Assembly: GCA_022495995.1 (NCBI GenBank)
Contig: JAFEMH010000740.1
Location: 248,001 to 312,000, forward strand
Source of the DNA: Adenophora triphylla var. japonica
Lineage: Eukaryota; Streptophyta; Magnoliopsida; Asterales; Campanulaceae
Reading direction: 5' to 3'
DNA length: 64,000 nt
The position numbers were made by a program, and so were the translations under genes. Within the stretch, counting starts at the first letter, position 1. Each line of letters begins with the position of its first letter. Below are positions 46,323 through 57,889 of the stretch, in pieces. A model generated the notes under the pieces. It did no database searches, was not told the origin of the DNA, and saw only the letters and a program-made list of their open reading frames with translations.

Positions 46323-47721
46323 AGTGATGGGATGCGCAGAAAAGTATGCTCGTAGATTTCTTGCTGTTATGAATAGGGCGTAGGCTATCTTTTATGCATT
46401 GAATTACCTGATCTTCATATCTGATAGTGCCTTGGAGAAATAATAGATAGGTTTCTGTGTAGTTCCTTCATTCCATACTAATACCGCAGCTATACCGTTG
46501 TTCGTTGCTGCTAAAAAGATGTATAACATATCTCCATTAACTGGGCTGCTCAACAAAGGAGGGGATCCAAAGTAATACTTCAACTGTTTGAATGATTATG
46601 AGTATTCAGATGTCCAAGAGAAGCTTTTGGTCCCCTTCAAGACTTTGAAGAAAGGCAGAGATTTTTCAGCGGATTTTGCAATAAATCTCCCAAGTGGATC
46701 TATCCTTCTATTCAGTGTTTGAACCTTCTTGATGTTAGTAGGTTCCTTCATGTATATCAAGGCTTTGATTATTTCCGGATTTGCCTCAATTTCTCTTTGC
46801 GATACCATAAAGCCTAGGAACTTTATGGCCGTCAAGCCAAACACACATTTATTTGGATTCAGCTTCATGTTGTTTGCTCGTAGGTTATCAAAAGTCTCCT
46901 CCAAGTCAGGGGCGTGACTGCCATTCCTAGTATTGATGACCATGTTATTTATGTAGGCTTCCATGATACGGCCTATCTGTTCCCCAAATACTTTGTTGAC
47001 CATTCGCTTGTAGGTTGCGCCCGCATTTTTGATCCCGAAGGGCATCATGGTATAACAATAAATTCCTTCAGCTGCCTAAAAGGCCGCTTTCTTAATGTCT
47101 TCCTTAGCCATTTTGATTTGGTGATAACCAGAGTAAGCATCTAGGAAGCTGAGTGTTTTATGTCCGGCAATGGAGTCTACCAGCTTGTCAATTCTGGGGA
47201 GAGGGTAACTGTCTTTGGGGCAGGCATTTTTGAGATCTATGAAGTCGACACACATTCGCCACTTCCCGTTATGTTTCTTGACACAACATTGGTCAACCAA
47301 ACAGGGTAGGTTGCTTCCCTGATGATTTTAGCACTTAGTAATTTCTGCACCTCTTTTTTTGATTGCATTGTCTTTGTCGTTGGCAAAAAACCTTTGACAT
47401 TTCTTGATAGGTTTAGCAGATGGGTCAACTTCCAACTTGTGAAGAGATTTCTCTTCCTTGATTCCCCTCATATCCTCGACCTTAAAGGCGAAGACATTCA
47501 AATTATTTTTTATGAGTGTGATGATTTCTTTCGGGGAGAGCTGGCCTCCGATTTTTATTTTCTGCTCAGGATAGTCAGGGTTGAGCATTTCTTCCTATTC
47601 TTCTACGGGCTCCATCTCTAGACCGTATCGAAATTGCAATTTTTTGATCATTATTTCTCTAAGCCTTCTACCTTCCTTACCATTTATGTCTAGGTATTTG
47701 AATGCGCGCTCGCCTGAAAAA
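46323..47721 (-). pseudogene. Element C reverse transcriptase and first RNase H
   Basis: From 47588 on minus: NPDYPEQKIKIGGQL, then NGKWRMCVDFIDLKNACPKD near 47270, MPFGIKNAGATYKRM near 47045, then AYINNMVI near 46935 where the active site should be YIDD. Both catalytic Asp are Asn, so polymerase activity is lost in this copy. EKSLPFFKVLKG and decayed RNase H follow. Element A is inserted at 47722. Confidence 0.88.
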
Positions 47722-48052
47722 TGATATTTCCCGGTTTTAGAATGAAAAAGAAGGAGTCGCCACGCCATGCTTTTAGAGGTGCACTTTGAAAAACCTTTTG
47801 AAAGAGAATGGGTTCGGGGGTCAGGTTACGTGTTGGGAAGAACCGAGAGTTCACCCAAAATGACTCGTCCGTAGACGAGTCTTTCTAATTTAGACATCCA
47901 AATAATTCAAAAAATGTGCAAACAATGATAATAGGCAAGTGCAATAACATGAATTTTATTGAATAGGAAATCATTACAACTTGTATACCAATTGTTCAGG
48001 GAGGCCACATCCCATTACAACAATAAGAACAGATTACAACTAAAAACAAGTC

Positions 48053-48358
48053 CTCTGCAAAGGACTACCTATGTCGCGTGACACAGGACTCCTCATGTCC
48101 AAATGTGTCGCGTGACACCAATAGTCACCTTGCAGAGACTCACAACAAACAGATTATAGAGGTCTCTAGATGAACACAAAACACAATTATAAACCAGATC
48201 TGATCATTAAACGAACTAACTACAACTAAATGCTAAGCTAACGAGATAAAAAAACTTACAACTGAAACATGGTCCCTGCAGATGGTCACGATATGTCGCG
48301 TGACACAGGACTCCTCATGTCCAAGTGTGTCGCGTGACACAGGTTTACCATCTGCAGG
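48053..48358. repeat. Two compound palindrome units in the LTR of A
   Basis: Unit 1 (48053-48137) has outer arms CTCTGCAA/TTGCAGAG plus GACTA/TAGTC. Unit 2 (48275-48358) has outer arms CCTGCAGATGGT/ACCATCTGCAGG, 12 bp perfect. Each encloses two copies of TGTCGCGTGACA separated by GGAC...GTCC. Outer arms differ in sequence between units but stay complementary. Confidence 0.88.
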
Positions 48359-48652
48359 TACCTTACAAACTGAGAAACAGATTCACCAGATCCACAATCA
48401 AATCAAACAATTATACCAAAACCAATCAGAATAGCATGAATTAGATACGAATCAACCAAAGGAGTATGGATATGGGAGATCCACACTCCCTTGACATCCA
48501 AATTGCAATAATAGGTAGATCACATCATGAACATGCAATTGGACTCAAGCAAACACGATTTAAACAGAGAGATTGCAGTTGCCACTTGATAATCTGAGGC
48601 AGATGGAGCCTGATTATCAAGTGGAGAAGAAGGAAGAACAATTAGACAAATA

Positions 48653-48705
<53 letters not shown>

Positions 48706-49533
48706 TGTTACCCTTGTAGTCCTCAACTTCTACACCAAGTTAGGTGCAGAAGCCTTCGATTCAGCTTCTGAAAAGGAGATCCAAACACGAACTGAGATCT
48801 GAATTGGAGTATTCAAGGTGCTTGGGGAAGTAGGAGGGTAATTGGGTTGAAGGTGTTTGAAGGATGAGGGAATTGGAGAGGAATTGGGTAGTTTTGGTGA
48901 GGGAGGAGGAGATAGAAAGGTTCTGGGGAAATTTGTGCAGAGTGACATTAAGGGGCTGAAATTGGGATCCAAAACTGAGAGGGGTAGGGTCTTATTTATA
49001 GCTGCTGATCATGGTCATCATATGTCGAACGACACTCTGTAACCACTTTTCAAGGCTTCGAGTTGTCGCGTGACAGGAGATGTCACCAACCGTTTTTGGC
49101 GCCAAATCTAGTTCTGGAACCTTCTTGGATAATACCTGAAAAGTCCAAAACAGATTTATTTCTTTTAGGTCCCTTGGCATGAGCAAAGTACAAAAAAGTA
49201 CTTCCTTCGCGAGAAACTTATGAAATGTTTCTGAAAGTCTCGGGATGGACCGAGAATTTACCAAAATGCCCCTAAATGCAATTTTATCATATTAAAATGC
49301 ATTTGGAAAGGTCGCGAATTGGATTGGCGTACTTACAGAGCCCCTCGGCAACGTCACTTTTGGAAAAAAGTGAGGTTGTCGATAAAATAAGACCCAATCC
49401 CAATGAGCGGCTGGGGGATAAGGCGAAGGGCTAGACGGTGATCTGGGGAATCGGATGGCTGGACCTTTTGAGAAAAAATTCCTACGTATCCCTGGGAGGG
49501 AATCAATCCGGTCGTAGTTCGAAAGTGACTATA

Positions 49534-49893
49534 TGGTTGTCACCCAATATCTGACTGTGCGGTTGTCACCCAATATCTGACTGTGCGATTGTCACCCAAC
49601 ATTTGACTGTGCGGTTGTCACCCGATACTCGACTGTGCGGTTGTCACCCAATATTTGACTATGCGGTTGTCACTCGATACTCGACTGTGCGGTTGTCACC
49701 CAATATTCGACTGTACGATTGTCACCCGATACTCGACTGTGCGGTTGTCACCCAATATCTGACTGTGCGGTTGTCACCCAATATCTGACTGTGTGGTTGT
49801 CACCCAATATCTGACTGTGCAGTTGTCACCCAATACTCGACTGTGCGGTTGTCACCCGATACTCGACTGTGCGGTTGTTACCCAATATCTGAC
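49534..49893. repeat. 26-bp minisatellite in the LTR of A, about 14 copies
   Basis: Unit GTTGTCACCCAATATCTGAC plus TGTGCG. Twenty-six is not a multiple of three, so the long frames across it are not coding. Confidence 0.95.
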
Positions 49894-50009
49894 TGAGAAA
49901 TCTGTAGATGCCGGAGGGACTGATGCTATTGTTTATGCTGCTGGGGATAGATGTAGCTGCCGGAGGGTCCTATGCTACTAACTGCTGTTGACGGTTGCCG
50001 GGTGCGGGA

Positions 50010-50330
50010 CGGTCTTCTGTTGACTGTTGGCTTTGGGGTCTAGGACCTTGCCTGATGTAACGGGAATCTTGCTTGCTGGGCAGCGGATTCTTGTTGGTGC
50101 TTTGGTGGCGGGGCCATTTTCTGTCGACGATTGGCTTTTGTGTCCCGAGCTTTGCTTAGTAAGCCGGGGACTTTGCTTGCTGGGCGGCGAACTCTTGTTG
50201 ACGCTTTGGCGGCGGGTCCATATCTGTTGACGGTTGAATTTTGTGTCCCGATCTTTGCTTGGTAATCCGGGGACTTTGCTTGCTGGGCAGCGAACTCTTG
50301 TTGACGCTTTGGCAGCGGGGCCATCTCTGG
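50010..50330. repeat. Three tandem units of about 104 bp in the LTR of A
   Basis: GCTTGCTGGGC recurs at 50071, 50175 and 50278. Units share TCTTGTTGACGCTTTGGC and TTTTGTGTCCCGA. Noncoding. Confidence 0.9.
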
Positions 50331-50918
50331 TGTGCACTGCTGGGGAGACTCAAATAGACACGAATTCTTTGTCTCGGTTTTGCTTTGAGGGGCAATCTTT
50401 GATATTTGCTCAGTTAATTGTTATACCTGCGGGGGCAAAAAACACTCGAAGCACTACATCTAATTATGCTATTTTGTTAGCGAAGGTTAAACTATGTTAG
50501 TTTGTTTGCATGAGTCTGTTCGTTCTGGGAACGAGGGGAAAGGAGTACGATTTATTGCATTGACAGGTCGGCTTTGCCGGGTTTGTACATGAGTCTCTGG
50601 AACTATTTTGGGTAATTGTGTATAGTGATACATATGGTGGGGGGAATCCTCTCCCGTGCAGTAATATGTGAGTACAAGGTGTATTGCAGCGATGGCGAGC
50701 TAGAGAGTGCCGCAGAAAAACTACTTGCAAGACCCTGATGTTTCCTGGTGTAGACCAAGTGTGTCGCCCTGCATGATGTATTTGTTTGTCAAAAGGTGTC
50801 GCACGACTGGACGAAGCTCGTAGCAGGGCCCTTTTAAAATCAATTCAGGCCTCATTTGCAGACATTTGCCCTTTCAGCAGGAGGACACCAGTAGCCCTAA
50901 TTTGACAGATGAGCGATT

Positions 50919-52521
50919 TATGCGACAAAGGTTGGAACTTTCAATCACCATGGAGCATTATAGCATGGAAATAGCTTCTCAGGAACATCAATTTTGCCAG
51001 GACTTTGTCGGAGTTTCACAATTTCACCAAAAGCATCATGGGAAAATCATTGACAAGCGATATGGTATGCCGTGTCTCTGGCCTTTGAAGTACTGGAGGG
51101 TTGATTGGGACTTGCTCCGGGCAGCTTCGCATTTCTGGGACTCGGAGAGGCATGTGTTTACTTTATCATACAATGATCTGACGCCAACCATGGAGGATTT
51201 CAGAGCATTGACAGGCTTGGGTGAGGCGAAGCGTAGCATTCCCTCGAGACAGACGGCCGGTTGTGGAGCGCTTATCTCGACTTCCGTGCCTGCCCGATGG
51301 GATCAGTGGTACCTATGATTCTGAATGGCGAACTTGTAGACTTATCTCGGATGGCTCGGCTGCGATCTTCCAGTCCGGCGTTGTTTGATCTTTCTACCTC
51401 TCTAGATATATATGTGTTGCTTACCCTGTCAGCTTACTACATCTGTGGACATGTCGGAGTCTGCTCAGGTGCGCTGCTGGAGGTTGTCAGACAGCTTAGG
51501 GGTAACCGAGGTGTGGATCTTCGTCAAATCCGGCCTGGCCAAGGGGAAATGGACATTGTACTACTGCTATTAGCTGAGACTTACCATGGCCTTGATAGAC
51601 TGGCCGAAGGATCTGATTTCATGGGCACGGGCAGCCCCACTTTGTTGTCTTTGTGGCTTTCTGAGAGACTATGCTTGATTGGGCCGTTACCAGAGGGTCA
51701 GACAGCGATGCCTTGGGTTACTAGACAGCACAGGTTACCGAGGGACGTGGCCGCTGACAGTTGGCAGGTGAGGTTGGCACGGTACGGGACTGCTGATCTA
51801 ACTTCTGGATTCCGACTTGGGGACTACAGACCATGAGAGACATTCATGATGGGTCAGTGGTAGTCAGGTTGCCTGGGTTGCATGTGTCTTCATTCTGTGT
51901 CCCATCACTGGTTAGCAGGCAATATCGGTACCCTCAGCAAATTATCCGGGCTTTGAGAGAGAGGTTGACGACTGATGCTATTCCGATGGTCATGATCGAG
52001 CCCCGTGATCAGTGCAATTCTTCGCCAGATCCTTCTTGGAGGGTTTTCTTCCCACACGGATGCTCCTTCGTCAGGCCAGAGGGTTTACATTCTTGACCAT
52101 GGAGTATCTGATTTGGTATGAAGAGCAATAGGGTCCCGTGCAACTGGCAATAGAGGCTCGCCGTCGGGAATATTTAGGAGCAGACTACCCATCCAGCCGA
52201 TCTTTCCGAGATACAGAGGCCCAAGGGAATCCAGACAATGTTATCGGCGATGTTGCTGAGGACTATCGGAGGCAGGAGATCCGAAGAGCTGCCATGAGGA
52301 ATAATCCGGAGGTGAGGGCTCGCAGAGAGACCTTGCGACAAGAGAGGGTTGCCAGGGCTGCTTTCAGGGAGACTGGTCTGATCGAACCACCGACACGCAT
52401 TATACCAGAGCTGGGGCGAGCTCAAACCGACTTATTTGACATTCCTAGGCCAAGGACCTCCCGGGGACCGAGGAAAAGGAAAAACAGAGGTACAAGTTCA
52501 GGAGTGGGGACTAGCTTCTAG
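50919..52521 (+). pseudogene. Antisense gene of element A, DUF7745/plant-mobile-domain-like
   Basis: Plus strand: RVDWDLLRAASHFWDSERHV and LTPTMEDFRALTGL match the start of the DUF7745/aminotransferase-like plant mobile domain found in Ogre ORF1 proteins and related elements. After a frameshift near 51250, SAYLDF, LLTLSAYYICGHVG, GEMDIVLLLLAETYHGL and TLLSLWLSERLCLIG continue the fold to 51836. A charged Arg-rich tail (QERVARAAFRETGLIE) ends at 52521. It is opposite in sense to A's integrase. Frameshifts near 51250, 51836 and 52095 make it a pseudogene. Function is unknown. Confidence 0.65.
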
Positions 52522-53143
52522 ACACTTTTCTGAGAGATAGAAGACCCTTTATTTTTCTTTTGCTTGTGCTTTGGGAGAGGAATTTATTTGTATGAAATTT
52601 GAGTATCCCTTGGTTACTTTAATGCAGACGAAGTAGATGTTGAAATTTTATTTCCTTTTATTCGCAGCAAGTTATTTGAGTCAAAAGCAGGCCGTGCTTA
52701 AACTCATCAAAAAGAATATTAACTTAAAATGAACCTTTGAAAAACCTTAGAACTGTAATCAAAACACATTTTGGCAAGATATGAGATTTTGCAGCCATTT
52801 TAGACCGAACCACGAGTGGTTGCCTACGTTCCCCTTTTACAAGAGAACTAAGGGGCTCAAGTCTCCGTAGTTCGACTCAATCAACTTTGTGTTTAGAGAA
52901 AGGGGAAGACAGAAGGGGGACATGGTGCAACCCTGTTTTTACCTAGGCCGCCCTTTTTAGGGTTTTCGGCCTAGCCGGGTATATTCTTTTTAGCACTTAG
53001 GGCGCGTCCCTTATTTTTGCATGGAATGCCTTTTGAGAGGTTTTCAGTCTCATCTGGGACAATTTAATTGCGCCTTTATTTTCATTTTTTTCTCTTTTTT
53101 TTATTATATATTTTTTTTATTTACAGAGGGGGAAAAGACTCAA
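52522..53143. other. Element A spacer between convergent integrase and antisense gene
   Basis: Holds the second A copy of the CTACG/CGTAG hairpin (52824-52870). T-rich DNA at 53085-53125. No gene. Confidence 0.6.
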
Positions 53144-54455
53144 TCACACATAATACCGCCACAACTTGTCTCCTTTAACGGGGTGCAAAAATGGGTTACC
53201 ATCCAGATCTGTCAGTTGCATTGCTCCTCCGGAGAATATCTTCTTTACTAGAAATGGTCCGACCCAAACAGGTGCCCACTTACCCAATGCGCTGCTCTGA
53301 TTTGCAGGCTTCATCTTAAGAACCAAATCACCAACCTTGATGTCTATGGGCTTCACTTTCTTGTCAAAAGCACGGGCCATTCTTTTCTGATATGCCCGAT
53401 TGTGCTCCATGGCTTTTAATATGCGTTCATCTAACAGTGCCAACTCGTTGTATCGACTTTGGAGCCAATCAATCTCATTTATCTCATTCTCAAGAAACAC
53501 CCTGAGGGAAGGAATTTCTAACTCAATGGGCATGACAACTTCCATTCCGTAAGTCAAGGCGTAAGGGGTTGCACCGGTAGCAGTTCGGATTGACGTGCGG
53601 TAGCCCCATAATGCTAAATGTAACTTCTCTGGCCAATCCCTTCCTCGTTCGGCCATCTTCTTAATAATCCTTTCCAAATTTTTATTAGCAGCCTCAACAG
53701 CACCATTCGTCTGTGGCCTGTATGGCGAAGACTTGTGACGTTTGACCACGTATTCGATGCGAGCGATCGGTTTCTCCTTCAAAATGGGTTCCGTTGTCAG
53801 AAATAATCTCATTTGGGACTCCGTAGCGGCAGAAAATCTGTTCCTTTATGAAGCGAGCCACTTTCTTAGCCGTGAGCGCTTTGTAAGATGCAGCTTCTAC
53901 CCACTTTGTGAAGTAATCCACAGCAACCAATACGAATGAGTGCCCATTGCTCCCGGATGGAGTTATCTTCCCAATGACGTCAATTCCCCATGTTGCGAAG
54001 GGCCAGGGAGTTGTCATACAGTAGAGATCATGAGGAGGGATATGGTTCAAATTGGAGAATCGTTGGCATTTGTCACAGGTTCGCACAAATTGAATACAAT
54101 CAGTTTCCATAGTAATCCAGAAGTAGCCCAGTCTGATAATGCTATGCATAAGGGATCGAGCGTTCATATGAGGTCCGCAGGCGCCGTTGTGAACATCTTC
54201 CATTACTTTCTGAGCCTTTTCTTTGCTGATATAGAGCAGGAGAGGGCAACCTTCCCTTTTCTTCCACAACTCATTACCAAGTATGACATACTGAGCCGAT
54301 AGCCTTTTCAAAGCTTGCAGACTCTTGGCATGAATACCCTTTAGGTCTCCTTCTTTATCGACGGGGAAAGATGCTTCACCATGCTTGAGATATTGGAAAA
54401 TTTGACTGTACCACGGCTCATTAACGGTTTCAATCTCTATTTCACAGCAGTATTG
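53144..54455 (-). pseudogene. Element A integrase
   Basis: On minus: HNGACGPHMNARSL and CDKCQRF (zinc module), D in WGIDVIGKITPSG near 53980, D in EIISDNGTHFEGE near 53805, a frameshift near 53760, then YRPQTNGAVEAANKN with the catalytic E near 53700. The GPY-type end reads WVGPFLVKKIFSGG and KLWRYYV. All three acidic residues remain. 54312-54455 continues the upstream linker (PVDKEGDLKG) until B interrupts it. Confidence 0.9.
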
Positions 54456-56343
54456 TGATGTACCCGATTTTTTTGAAAATCAAACGGAGTCGCCACGCCA
54501 TTTTAATTTTAAGGGCCAAAACTTTGAAAAATGCCCGGAATCAAGAGATTCGAGTTCGGAGGTCACGTTACGCGCCGGGAAGGACGTTAGTGTGCACCCG
54601 GAACGCCTCGTAAAAACGAGTCTTCCAAACATTCAAAATCCTTTGTTGTGTGTGTGTGTGTGTGTGTGTGTGTTTTGACCAAAATAATTTGAAACTGGGA
54701 AAAGTGAAATTTGGGATCTCTTTTTAAGACTTTAAACTGATCCCATGATTTTTTGGAGAATTTTTGGGTTGAGTCTTGGCACTCAAAAGATTTTTGGATT
54801 TGAAAAGCAATTCTGCCAGAATGAAAGAAGGCAGTTGACCCTTGACTTTGAAATGGACTTAAAGGCTTCAAAACCTCAGAATCTGGGGAAAGTCCAAGAA
54901 TGAAAGTTGCTTAAAACACCCTAAATAGGGTTTCTGCAAAGAAACTTTCCATTTTGGAAGTAATTTGAGGGGTCAAAACCTTCTGGAAACCTCAGATGTG
55001 AAATCTGGATTTCCAGAAGCTGATGAACTGGCCTCTAAAAGAAAAATTAAAAAAAGGAGTTTTACTTACTCAAAAAATAAAATAAAAATATTTCTGGAAA
55101 TATCTGGATGTTGGCTACAAAAAGTGTTTTGTAGTCAACACCCAATTCCAAGTTTTACTGGGTCCAAAAAATAAGAAAATGGACTGAGGTCTCAGAACAA
55201 TGCTACTGGACAGCAAGATGTTCTTGAGGGAAAATGTGATTTTTGGGGGATTTGCATCTATGTTCACCCCATTTTAATCCCTAGACTTGATACCACTACT
55301 TTTTATTGAGTGGTTATCATATTCAAGTCATCCTTGGGGAATTTATGGGGTTTAAACATGTCCTTTGCAAAGGGAAAGGGGATATTTTGTAGAAATGAAA
55401 TTAAAGAGAAAAATCAATTTAGAGATTTAACATATAGACCATTTGAGATGGTCATTCATGAAGATGAACTTCAAGATGACCATCTTGGGTCAAAACTCAA
55501 GTTAAACTAAACATCAAGTAGATCCAAGTAAGAAGAACAAGATGAACAAGAAGTCAAAAGTGAATTTTAGGGTTTTGAGAAGGAGGGCTTTACCAATGGT
55601 GACACCCTATCTTCCTAGGCTTGGAATTTGACTTGAGGAGTATCAAGATTTGGTGTTTGGCTTGAGGAGTATCAAGGTTTGATGTTTGGATTTGTGTTTG
55701 GAGTGAGATTGGGAAAGATTCAAGAGAAAATGGTGGCAATCAAGGATTCCCACTGTTTTCTCTCTATATTTCGCCAGAACCGTTGCTATGATCAAATTGT
55801 CTTGTCTAAACCGAGAGAGAGGAGGGTTCAATTTATAGGACACCGTGAGAATCAAACGTATCCGCGCGGACAAGGATCGACGCGTGCCTTGTTCATACGC
55901 TTTCTGATCTTGCGCTTTTGGACAGGAAGAATAATCTTTTTAAAATTCAAAGCGAAATTTGTTTTTCAACTTTCTTAATTCGGATTTTTCTAATTTCTTT
56001 TGTTTTGAGATTCTTTTCTTGGTTTTAACTTAAAGTGGCAATGCCCATTTTACCCTTACTTTGTTAGAAAAGTTAGGAATGTTAGTAATGTTATAACTTT
56101 CGTTAATTTTCTAACGAAAATGCTAACAAGCTCAAATTGGAGCACTTACGGTAGCCCTCGGCGACGGCGCTTTCGAAGGAAGCGGGGTCGTCGATAAGAG
56201 TAAGGCTCCATATTTGGCGAGATGATCAAGTGATCGAGTGGGTGAACCTATTTAATAGGCTACCTACGTATCCTTAAGAGGAATCGAAGCCGATCGTAGT
56301 TAGTCTTTCGACTATCTTTAGTCGTCGACCCTCTTGCTTTAGG

Positions 56344-57372
56344 AAGGTCGCCCTAAGATTTGACTATTTTTCGGAAGTCACCCTATGGGGACATTGTTTT
56401 GGGAAGTCACCCTATGGTCACATTGTTTTGGGGAAGTCACCCTAAGGTTTTGACTGTTTTGGGAAGTCGCCCTAAGGTTTTGACTGTTTTGTGAAGTCAC
56501 CCTATGATCCCGACTATTTTTGGGAAGTCTCCTGTGTCCCAGTCGTTTTGGGAAGTCACCCTATGGTTTGACTATTTTGGGAAGTCGCCCTATGGTTTGA
56601 CTATTTTTGGGAAGTCGCCCGTAATCCGACTGTTTTTGGGAAGTCACCCTAAGGTTTTGACTGTTTTTGGGAAGTCGCCCTAAGATCCGACTATTTTTGG
56701 GAAGTCACCCTAAGATCGACTATTTTTGGGAAGTCACCCTATGGTTTGACTATTTTTGGGAAGTCGCCACATGGTTTGACTATTTTTGGGAAGTCACCCT
56801 ATGGTTTGACTATTTTGGGAAGTCGCCCTATGGTTTGACTATTTTGGGAAGTCGCCCGTAATCCCATTGTTTTTGGGAAGTCACCCTATGGTTTGACTAT
56901 TTTGGGGAAGTCGCCCTATGGTTTGACTATTTTTGGGAAGTCGCCACGTAATCCGATCTATTTTGGGAAGTCACCCTATGGTTTGACTATTTTGGGGGAA
57001 GTCGCCCTATGGTTTGACTTTTATGGAAGTCGCCACTGGTCATTTGTTTTTGGGAAGTCACCCTAAGGTTTTGACTATTTTGGGAAGTCGCCTAAGATCG
57101 ACTATTTTTGGGAAGTCACCCTAAGATCCGACTATTTTTGGGAAGTCACCCTATAATCTGACTCATTTTTGGGAAGTCACCCTATGGTTTGACTATTTTG
57201 GGAAGTCGCCTACTATGGTTTGACTATTTTGGGAAGTCGCCCTATGGTTTGACTATTTTTGGGAAGTCACCCTATGATCGACTATTTTGGGAAGTCGCCC
57301 TATGGTTTGGCTGTTTTGGGAAGTCACCCTATGATCGACTATTTTGAGGAAGTCGCCTACGATTTGATGATA
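56344..57372. repeat. 28-32 bp minisatellite in element B, over 30 copies
   Basis: Unit approximates TTTTGGGAAGTCRCCCTATG plus GTTTGACTA. Unit length varies, with many one-base indels. The GTCACCC...TGACT core is shared with the 26-bp array at the same LTR position in A. Confidence 0.95.
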
Positions 57373-57630
57373 ATGTTCTTTTAGAAAAGTAGTTGACTAA
57401 GATATGCTTTCATACCGCTTGTGCTTACACCTTAGTGCCGGAAGGCGAGGCTACAGCGATGTTGATGAAGAGTTGTTGGGTTGCCGTTCGTGGGACGGTT
57501 TCTGCGACGATTTCTTTGTGTTTGGAGGCATTTTGACTGAAGGAGGAATTTGGTTGAGTCTGCATCTTCTTTGGTGATCGTTAACCTTGTAGAAGTTGTT
57601 GAACTTGTCTTCACATTGGGACTTCTTGCT

Positions 57631-57886
57631 TTTGAGAACTTGGTGTCTCGACCGCATTATATTTGAGAACTTGGCGTCCACGACCGATTCGTATTTGAGA
57701 ACTTGGCGTCCCCGACCGATTTGCATTCTCGAGAATTTGGCGTCCTTGACCGATTTGTATTGGAGAACTTGGCGTCCCCGACCGATTTGTATTGGAGAAC
57801 TTGGCGTCCCCGACCGATTTGTATTGGAGAGCTTGGCGTCCACGACCGATTTGTATTTGAGAACTTGGCGTCTCGACCGATTTGTT
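57631..57886. repeat. 32-bp minisatellite in element B, about eight copies
   Basis: Unit GAGAACTTGGCGTCCCCGAC plus CGATTTGTATTG. A period of 32 rotates through all frames, so repeated peptides here are artefacts. Confidence 0.93.
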
Positions 57887-57889
57887 AGA

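Larger units (their letters stand above)
39877..47721 (-). mobile_element. Tat-lineage gypsy retrotransposon C (minus), broken by element A
   Basis: On minus: RT start, RT, second RNase H and integrase, then an antisense spliced gene, then LTR. Gag, protease and the 5' LTR are not visible; they would lie on the far side of nested elements A and B. Every domain carries frameshifts. Confidence 0.85.
47722..50864 (-). repeat. 3' LTR region of Ogre-like element A (inner edge uncertain)
   Basis: Outer end TGATATTTCCCGG at 47722, with GGAGTCGCCACGCCA 30 bp in; element B starts almost the same way at 54456. I place the inner edge at about 50864, where minus reads GGGCAAATGTCTGC (polypurine-like then TG). 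An alternative is 53084. Contents are palindrome units (48053-48358), a GA microsatellite (48656-48702), the CTACG/CGTAG hairpin (49482-49517), and 26-bp and 104-bp tandem arrays. Ogre LTRs are known to be several kb. Confidence 0.6.
47722..54455 (-). mobile_element. Ogre/Tat-like gypsy element A (minus), inserted in C and broken by B
   Basis: On minus: integrase (54311-53144), spacer, antisense DUF7745-like gene, 3' LTR. The rest of pol, gag and 5' LTR would lie beyond element B, right of the window. Host sequence left of 47722 is C's RT, which shows the nesting. Candidate duplication AAAAA at 47717-47721 cannot be confirmed. Confidence 0.75.

Noticed and set aside
49603..49981. Open frames with repeating Cys/Val/Leu peptides
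   Set aside because: Generated by the 26-bp minisatellite; period not divisible by three.
56344..57372. Regular 28-32 bp repeats looking like a CRISPR array
   Set aside because: No unique spacers between repeats, plant context, and the array lies within an LTR region. It is a minisatellite.
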